9,693 nucleotides of DNA from NCBI RefSeq assembly GCF_001050015.1, contig NZ_CVTB01000005.1, positions 1 through 9,693 of the forward strand, in the 5' to 3' direction. Below the pieces are notes generated by a model. That model saw only the letters and a list, made by a program, of their open reading frames with translations. It was not told where the DNA came from and ran no database searches. Source of the DNA: Mycolicibacterium malmesburyense (GTDB taxonomy: Bacteria; Actinomycetota; Actinomycetes; Mycobacteriales; Mycobacteriaceae). Position 1 is the first letter of the stretch; the number at the start of each line of letters is the position of its first letter. This document shows, one piece after another, positions 5,695-9,693 of this stretch. The position numbers and the translations under genes were made by a program.

Positions 5695-6375
5695 GTGACC
5701 GCAGCCCGCCCCCTCAGTGGACACAGGTCCGAGGGCACCCGCGAAGTGTTGCTCGCCGCCGCCGAACGCCTCTTCGCCGAACGCGGTATGCACGCGGTGT
5801 CCAATCGTCAGATCAGCGAGGCTGCGTCGCAAGGCAACAACGCCGCGGTCTGCTATCACTTCGGCACCCGTACCGACCTGCTGCGCGCGATCGAAAGCAA
5901 GCACCGCGTCCCGATCGAACAGTTGCGGGCCCGGATGCTGGCCGAGCTCGAAGATTCCGCCGACCTGCGCGACTGGGTCGACTGCCTGGTCCGCCCGTTG
6001 ACCGCTCATCTCGACGAGCTCGGCAACCCGAGTTGGTACGCGCGGTTCGCCGCACAGGCCATGGCCGATCCGGGCTATCGCGAGGTCGTCACCAAGGATG
6101 CGCTGTCCTCGCCGCACCTGGTACAGGTGATCGACGGCATCAACGGGTGCCTCGCCGATCTCCCGAAGCGGGTGCGCTTCGAGCGGATTGTCATGGCGCG
6201 CAACCTGCTCATGCACACCTGCGCCGAACACGAAGGAGCCCTGGCGCAGCACGGCCCGCTCGCGCGGTCACCCTGGCCGCAGGCCGCCGAGGGCCTCACC
6301 GACGCGATCACCGGCCTGTGGCAGGCGCCGGTCCGCCGCCCCCAGCGCCCACGCAGAGAAAGGGTCCGCCCGTGA
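5695..6375 (+). CDS. TetR/AcrR-family transcriptional regulator
   Basis: A 226-residue predicted one-component repressor. The N-terminal TetR DNA-binding domain is clear: TREVLLAAAERLFAERGMHA (15-34) followed by the helix-turn-helix SNRQISEAASQGNNAAVCYH (36-55) and FGTRTDLLRAI (56-66). The C-terminal helical part (about 80-210) would form the ligand pocket and dimer interface; its ligand is unknown. The start is uncertain: GTG at 5695 or GTG at 5680 (five residues longer), neither with a good Shine-Dalgarno. A TTG at 5656 lies inside the presumed -10 and is unlikely. The stop overlaps the P450 start as GTGA, so the regulator is the first gene of the operon it probably controls. The nested inverted repeat upstream is the natural operator candidate. 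Confidence 0.9.
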   Translation: MTAARPLSGHRSEGTREVLLAAAERLFAERGMHAVSNRQISEAASQGNNAAVCYHFGTRTDLLRAIESKHRVPIEQLRARMLAELEDSADLRDWVDCLVRPLTAHLDELGNPSWYARFAAQAMADPGYREVVTKDALSSPHLVQVIDGINGCLADLPKRVRFERIVMARNLLMHTCAEHEGALAQHGPLARSPWPQAAEGLTDAITGLWQAPVRRPQRPRRERVRP

Positions 6376-7613
6376 CCGACACCCTGACCGGCCGGGCCGG
6401 CGACGACACGAACGACATCCCCGACTTTCCGATGCCCCGCGCCGACGGATGTTGGTTCGCCCCACCGCCGAAAGCGTTGGAACTCAACAACGCACGTCAA
6501 CTCAACCGGGTGCGGATCTGGGACGGCAGCACCCCGTGGCTGGTCACCGGATACGAGGCGATCCGGGCGTTGTTCGCCGACGGCCGGGCCAGCGTCGACG
6601 ACCGCAAACCGGGCTATCCGCACTGGAACGAGGGCATGCTCGCCACGGTGCACAAACGACCGCGTTCGGTGTTCACCTCGGATGCCGAGGAGCACACCAG
6701 GTTCCGCCGGATGCTGTCGCGGCCGTTCACCTACAAACGGGTTGAGGCGCTGCGCCCGGCCGTACAGCGCATCACCGACGAGCACATCGATGCGATTCTT
6801 GCCGGTCCGCAACCGGCCGACCTCGTCGAAAACCTCGCGTTGGCGATCCCATCGCTGGTGATCAGCGAAATGCTCGGGGTGCCATACGAAGACGCCGACT
6901 TCTTCCAGGAACAGGCCAACCGCGGTATGAGCCGCTACGCGACGGCCGAGGATGCCGCCGAGGGCGCCGGTGCGTTGGCCAAGTACATCGCCAACCTGGT
7001 CCGCACCAAGATCGACAACCCGAGCGAAGACCTGGTTTCCGACCTCGCCGAGCGGGTCCGCGCGGAGGAGATCACCGTTCGCGAGGCCGCCCAGTTGGCC
7101 ACCGGTGTGCTGATCGCGGGTCACGAGACGACCGCGGGGCAGCTGGGCGTGAGTATCGTCGCGCTGCTCGAACACCCCGAACAGGCCGCGCTGCTGCGCG
7201 ACGCCGACGATCCGAAGGTCATCGCCACCGCCATCGAGGAACTGCTGCGGTACGTGAGCATCATCCAGACCGGGCAGCGTCGCATCGCCGTCGAGGACAT
7301 CGAGGTCTGCGGTCAGCTGATCCGCGCCGGAGAGGGCATCATTCTCGATGTCGCACCGGCGAATTGGGACCATCGTCAGTTTTCCGAACCCGACCGGCTC
7401 GACCTGTGCCGCGACGACGGGCCGCACGTCGGCTTCGGCTACGGCCGGCATCAGTGTGTCGGCCAGCAGCTGGCGCGGATGGAGTTGCAGATCGTCCTGC
7501 CGACGCTGCTGCGCCGCATTCCGACCATGCGGCTGGCGGTACCGGTCGACGAACTGCCGTTCAAACACGACGCGCTGGCCTACGGGCTCTACGAGTTGCC
7601 GGTCCAATGGTAA
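6372..7613 (+). CDS. Cytochrome P450 monooxygenase
   Basis: A 413-residue soluble bacterial P450 that would insert one oxygen atom from O2 into an organic substrate using electrons from a ferredoxin and reductase. Hallmarks: the I-helix oxygen-activation motif AGHETT (249-254), ExxR as EELLRY (Glu290, Arg293), and the haem loop [11 protein letters not shown] (355-365) with Cys362 as thiolate ligand. The N-terminal [15 protein letters not shown] (19-33) resembles CYP105-like bacterial P450s; I cannot assign a CYP family. The segment usually reading ANRDP is ANWDH (330-334) here. GTG at 6372 overlaps the TetR stop and has AAAGGG seven bases upstream. It overlaps the following SDR gene by seven bases. 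No small P450-type ferredoxin gene is adjacent, so its redox partner must be encoded elsewhere or borrowed. Confidence 0.95.
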   Translation: MTDTLTGRAGDDTNDIPDFPMPRADGCWFAPPPKALELNNARQLNRVRIWDGSTPWLVTGYEAIRALFADGRASVDDRKPGYPHWNEGMLATVHKRPRSVFTSDAEEHTRFRRMLSRPFTYKRVEALRPAVQRITDEHIDAILAGPQPADLVENLALAIPSLVISEMLGVPYEDADFFQEQANRGMSRYATAEDAAEGAGALAKYIANLVRTKIDNPSEDLVSDLAERVRAEEITVREAAQLATGVLIAGHETTAGQLGVSIVALLEHPEQAALLRDADDPKVIATAIEELLRYVSIIQTGQRRIAVEDIEVCGQLIRAGEGIILDVAPANWDHRQFSEPDRLDLCRDDGPHVGFGYGRHQCVGQQLARMELQIVLPTLLRRIPTMRLAVPVDELPFKHDALAYGLYELPVQW

Positions 7614-8551
7614 AGGGATTCGAACTGCACGTGCCCGACCTGTCGGGCCGCCTGGCCGTGGTCACGGGCGCCAACAGCGGCCTCGGCTTCGGGCTGGCGC
7701 GGCGGCTCTCGGCGGCCGGTGCGGAGGTGGTATTGGCGGTCCGCAACCGCGCCAAAGGCGAGGCCGCGATCGCACAAGTCCGCCAAGCGGTCCCCAACGC
7801 GAAGACCCGGTTGGCCGAACTCGACCTCGCCTCGCTGAAAAGCGTTGCGGCGCTCGGTGAACAGCTCGCGGCGGAGGACCGCCCGATCGACATCCTCATC
7901 AACAACGCGGGCGTGATGACACCGCCGCAGCGTCAGGCGACCGAGGATGGCTTCGAATTGCAATTCGGCGCCAACCATCTCGGCCACTTCGCGTTGACCG
8001 GACACCTGCTGCCGCTGCTCCGGGCCTCCGGGTGCGCGCGGGTGGTCACCGTGAGCAGCATCGCCGCCACGCAGCGTGGGCTGACGTTCGACGACGCCAA
8101 CGCCGAACGCGGATACCGTCCCATGCGCTCGTACGGGATGGCGAAGCTGGCCCAGTTGATGTTCGCCAAGGAACTCGATCAGCGCAGCCGCGAGCACGGG
8201 TGGGGGTTCATGTCGAACGCCGCACATCCGGGCCTGTCGAAGACGAACCTGCTCAGCGGCGCCTCCTACGGTCGGGACAGGCCGACGCTGAACGCCCGCA
8301 TCACCAGGGCCACCTGGCGACTGCTGCCGTTCATGTGGCTCGACGTCGACGAGGGCATCAAGCCGACGCTTTACGCCGCGGCGTCACCAGACGCCGAAGG
8401 CGGCGCCTACTACGGTCCGCGCGGCTTCTACGAAACCGCCGGGGGCGGCGTCGGTTTCGCCAAGGTCCCGCCGGTGGTCTGTCGAACCGAGGACCGGCAA
8501 GCCCTGTGGCGACTGTCCGAAGAGCTGACCGCCGTGACCTACGGGGACTGA
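7607..8551 (+). CDS. Short-chain dehydrogenase/reductase
   Basis: A 314-residue NAD(P)-dependent oxidoreductase of the SDR superfamily, similar in layout to retinol dehydrogenase/protochlorophyllide reductase-type members. The cofactor motif TGANSGLG is at 20-27, AVRNR at 44-48 suggests NADPH preference (basic residues after strand 2), NNAG is at 99-102, the catalytic serine lies in VTVSS (147-151), and SYGMAK (175-180) supplies Tyr176 and Lys180. It is longer than classical SDRs because of a C-terminal extension after about residue 255. The ATG at 7607 overlaps the end of the P450 gene (ATGGTAA) and has no strong Shine-Dalgarno, so coupling is likely. It probably oxidises an alcohol made by the P450 or reduces a carbonyl in the same pathway; the substrate is unknown. 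Confidence 0.93.
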   Translation: MVKGFELHVPDLSGRLAVVTGANSGLGFGLARRLSAAGAEVVLAVRNRAKGEAAIAQVRQAVPNAKTRLAELDLASLKSVAALGEQLAAEDRPIDILINNAGVMTPPQRQATEDGFELQFGANHLGHFALTGHLLPLLRASGCARVVTVSSIAATQRGLTFDDANAERGYRPMRSYGMAKLAQLMFAKELDQRSREHGWGFMSNAAHPGLSKTNLLSGASYGRDRPTLNARITRATWRLLPFMWLDVDEGIKPTLYAAASPDAEGGAYYGPRGFYETAGGGVGFAKVPPVVCRTEDRQALWRLSEELTAVTYGD

Positions 8552-8555
8552 CCTC

Positions 8556-9467
8556 ATGACGAAGGAGACGGTCACGGCGGCCGACGAGGTCTTCCATCCC
8601 GCCACCGCGGATCCGAACTGGAACGAAAGCGGCTGGTTCAACTTCGCCGTACCCGGACGCGACATCAACGGGTTCGTGTACTACTTCCACGACGTCCGCA
8701 CCGGAATCAGCGGGGGCGGCCCAGCGTTGTGGGACCCCAGCGGGGAACAGATCTACGACTGCCTGTTCTACGACTGGCGCTGGATCCAGCCGCCCACGGG
8801 TGCATTGGACTTCACCGACTTCCGGCTGCCGAACTCGTTACGCCACGTCGTCGTGGAACCGATGCACCGCTATCGGCTGACGTACTCCGAACTGGGCCTC
8901 GACCTCGAGCTCGAGTGGACGTCGGTGATGGCGCCGCACGTCCTCGGCGACGCCTCCCCGGAGCACTGCCACTTCGACCAGCCGGGCCGGATGAGGGGGA
9001 CTGTGACGCTGAACGGCGAACGGTTCGACGTCGACTGCTTCTCGATGCGGGACCGCACCTGGGGGCCGCATCGTCCCGGTGCCCGCCGCTCCGGTGATTA
9101 CCTGTGGGCGATCGCCGATGCGGAGTCGAACTGGCACGCGATCACGATGGCGACGCGCTCCGGGGTCGACCGCGTCATCGGCGGATACCTGTTGCGCGAC
9201 GGCGAGATGGGCGAGCTGGTGACCGGCGAACGGCGAGTGCTCGAGCGCCGGGGCGGCGCGCCGGCGCGGGTGGTGCTCGACGCCGAAGACGACCGCGGTC
9301 GAGCCCTACACGCCGAGGGCGAGGTGCGGACCGCGCTGCGATGGCTCGGCTGGCCGGGACGGATGACGTTCTGGACGTTGACCGACTGGCGGTGGGATGG
9401 CCTGCAAGGCTGGGGCGAGGACCAGGAATTCTTCGACCGCGGGCAGGTGCGCGCGTTGATGCGGTGA
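8556..9467 (+). CDS. DUF7064/DUF7065-type (CrtC/lipocalin-like) protein
   Basis: A 303-residue protein with many tryptophans and aromatic beta-strands. The features I recognise are HFDQPGRMRG (139-148), then NGERFDVDCFSMRDRTWGPH (153-172). The RDRTWG signature is shared with the DUF7064/7065 family and recalls the DxRDxxWG region of the CrtC/AttH-like double-lipocalin fold, to which carotenoid 1,2-hydratase (hydroxyneurosporene synthase) belongs. Such a fold would bind a hydrophobic molecule; whether this one is a hydratase, isomerase or binding protein is not known. No signal peptide is evident. The ATG lies four bases after the SDR stop with GGGGA about eight bases upstream, so it is clearly the last gene of the TetR-P450-SDR operon. 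Its stop is three bases from that of the convergent gene at the right edge. The assignment rests on motif memory. Confidence 0.8.
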   Translation: MTKETVTAADEVFHPATADPNWNESGWFNFAVPGRDINGFVYYFHDVRTGISGGGPALWDPSGEQIYDCLFYDWRWIQPPTGALDFTDFRLPNSLRHVVVEPMHRYRLTYSELGLDLELEWTSVMAPHVLGDASPEHCHFDQPGRMRGTVTLNGERFDVDCFSMRDRTWGPHRPGARRSGDYLWAIADAESNWHAITMATRSGVDRVIGGYLLRDGEMGELVTGERRVLERRGGAPARVVLDAEDDRGRALHAEGEVRTALRWLGWPGRMTFWTLTDWRWDGLQGWGEDQEFFDRGQVRALMR

Positions 9468-9470
9468 GGC

Positions 9471-9693
9471 TCAGCCGGTTTCGCCGCGCGTCTGCCACAG
9501 GTTCAGCACGTTGGTCAGCATCTGCAACGGCGCGCGCACGGCTTCGTCGCACTTGATGCGAGGATCGGTGCGTGTGGTGTGCGGTCCCGCATCGGGTAGC
9601 CGCTTGCGGATCAACGCGGGCACGTCGAGCAGCCAGGTCACGCCCATCAGCGTCGCGTACAGCACCAGATGCCGCTCGATCGTGGCGGGGGCG
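9471..9693 (-). CDS. C-terminal part of an unrecognised protein, cut by the window edge
   Basis: The last 73 residues of a minus-strand gene are visible; the frame stays open to the edge, starting APATIERHLVLYATLMGVTW. A hydrophobic stretch LVLYATLMGVTWLLDVPALI could be a membrane or buried helix, followed by a basic KRLPDAGPHTT segment and the end LQMLTNVLNLWQTRGETG. Codons are strongly GC-rich in the third position, supporting coding. A GTG at 9665 is internal rather than the likely start, because the sequence upstream continues smoothly. I do not recognise the family. It converges on the DUF7064/7065 gene with only three bases between the stop codons. Confidence 0.6.
   Translation of the reverse strand, partial: APATIERHLVLYATLMGVTWLLDVPALIRKRLPDAGPHTTRTDPRIKCDEAVRAPLQMLTNVLNLWQTRGETG

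Noticed and set aside
5508..5804. N-terminal extension of the minus-strand dehydrogenase
   Set aside because: The extension crosses the nested inverted repeat, the AT-rich promoter island and the TetR coding start, and adds residues before the Rossmann fold with no family resemblance.
6033..6371. Upstream extension of the P450 frame into the TetR gene
   Set aside because: The residues are Arg-rich frame-shadow sequence. The GTG at 6372 has a good ribosome-binding site and the expected GTGA overlap.
6075..7607. 510-codon open frame on the minus strand opposite the P450
   Set aside because: It is the mirror of a strongly supported P450 with all hallmark motifs; its translation is Arg/Val/Asp-rich without any domain. 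Such shadows are common in GC-rich coding DNA.
1..9693. CRISPR arrays, tRNA/rRNA genes, insertion sequences, att sites
   Set aside because: No periodic direct repeats, cloverleaf-like structures, transposase or integrase motifs or terminal inverted repeats were found on either strand.

Overview
The window is high-GC actinobacterial DNA, most likely from a fast-growing Mycobacterium/Mycolicibacterium or a close relative. The support is an FdxA that agrees, from memory, with the M. tuberculosis DosR-regulon ferredoxin over nearly its whole length, a FadD-type acyl-CoA synthetase, a dehydrogenase of the M. tuberculosis Rv1812c type, GTG starts, GTGA/ATGA overlaps, and apparent leaderless starts with a TANNNT -10 six bases before the ATG. 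No database search was possible; homologies are recognised by eye.

Left part (93-1963, minus strand): a tight four-gene operon, transcribed right to left: 7Fe ferredoxin (fdxA), a winged-helix regulator with three C-terminal cysteines (SufR/Rv1460-like layout), a small cupin-fold protein and a group III truncated haemoglobin. Two of the three junctions are 4-base stop/start overlaps; the cupin has its own perfect Shine-Dalgarno. The fdxA promoter is AT-rich, appears leaderless and carries two interleaved dyads. I infer a self-regulated redox or nitric-oxide/oxygen-responsive module; this is the best candidate here for an undescribed system.

Middle part (2118-5507): a minus-strand long-chain acyl-CoA synthetase, a small divergent plus-strand YdeI/OmpD-associated protein, and a convergent minus-strand FAD/NAD(P) dehydrogenase whose stop codon directly abuts that of the small gene.

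Right part (5508-9693): a divergent control region with a striking 68-bp nested inverted repeat (5572-5639), then a plus-strand operon TetR - cytochrome P450 - short-chain dehydrogenase - DUF7064/7065 (CrtC/lipocalin-like) protein. The genes overlap or are 4 bases apart, which suggests a TetR-controlled oxidation pathway for a hydrophobic substrate of unknown identity. The window ends in the C-terminus of an unrecognised minus-strand gene that converges on this operon. No rRNA, tRNA, CRISPR array, insertion sequence or phage gene was seen.
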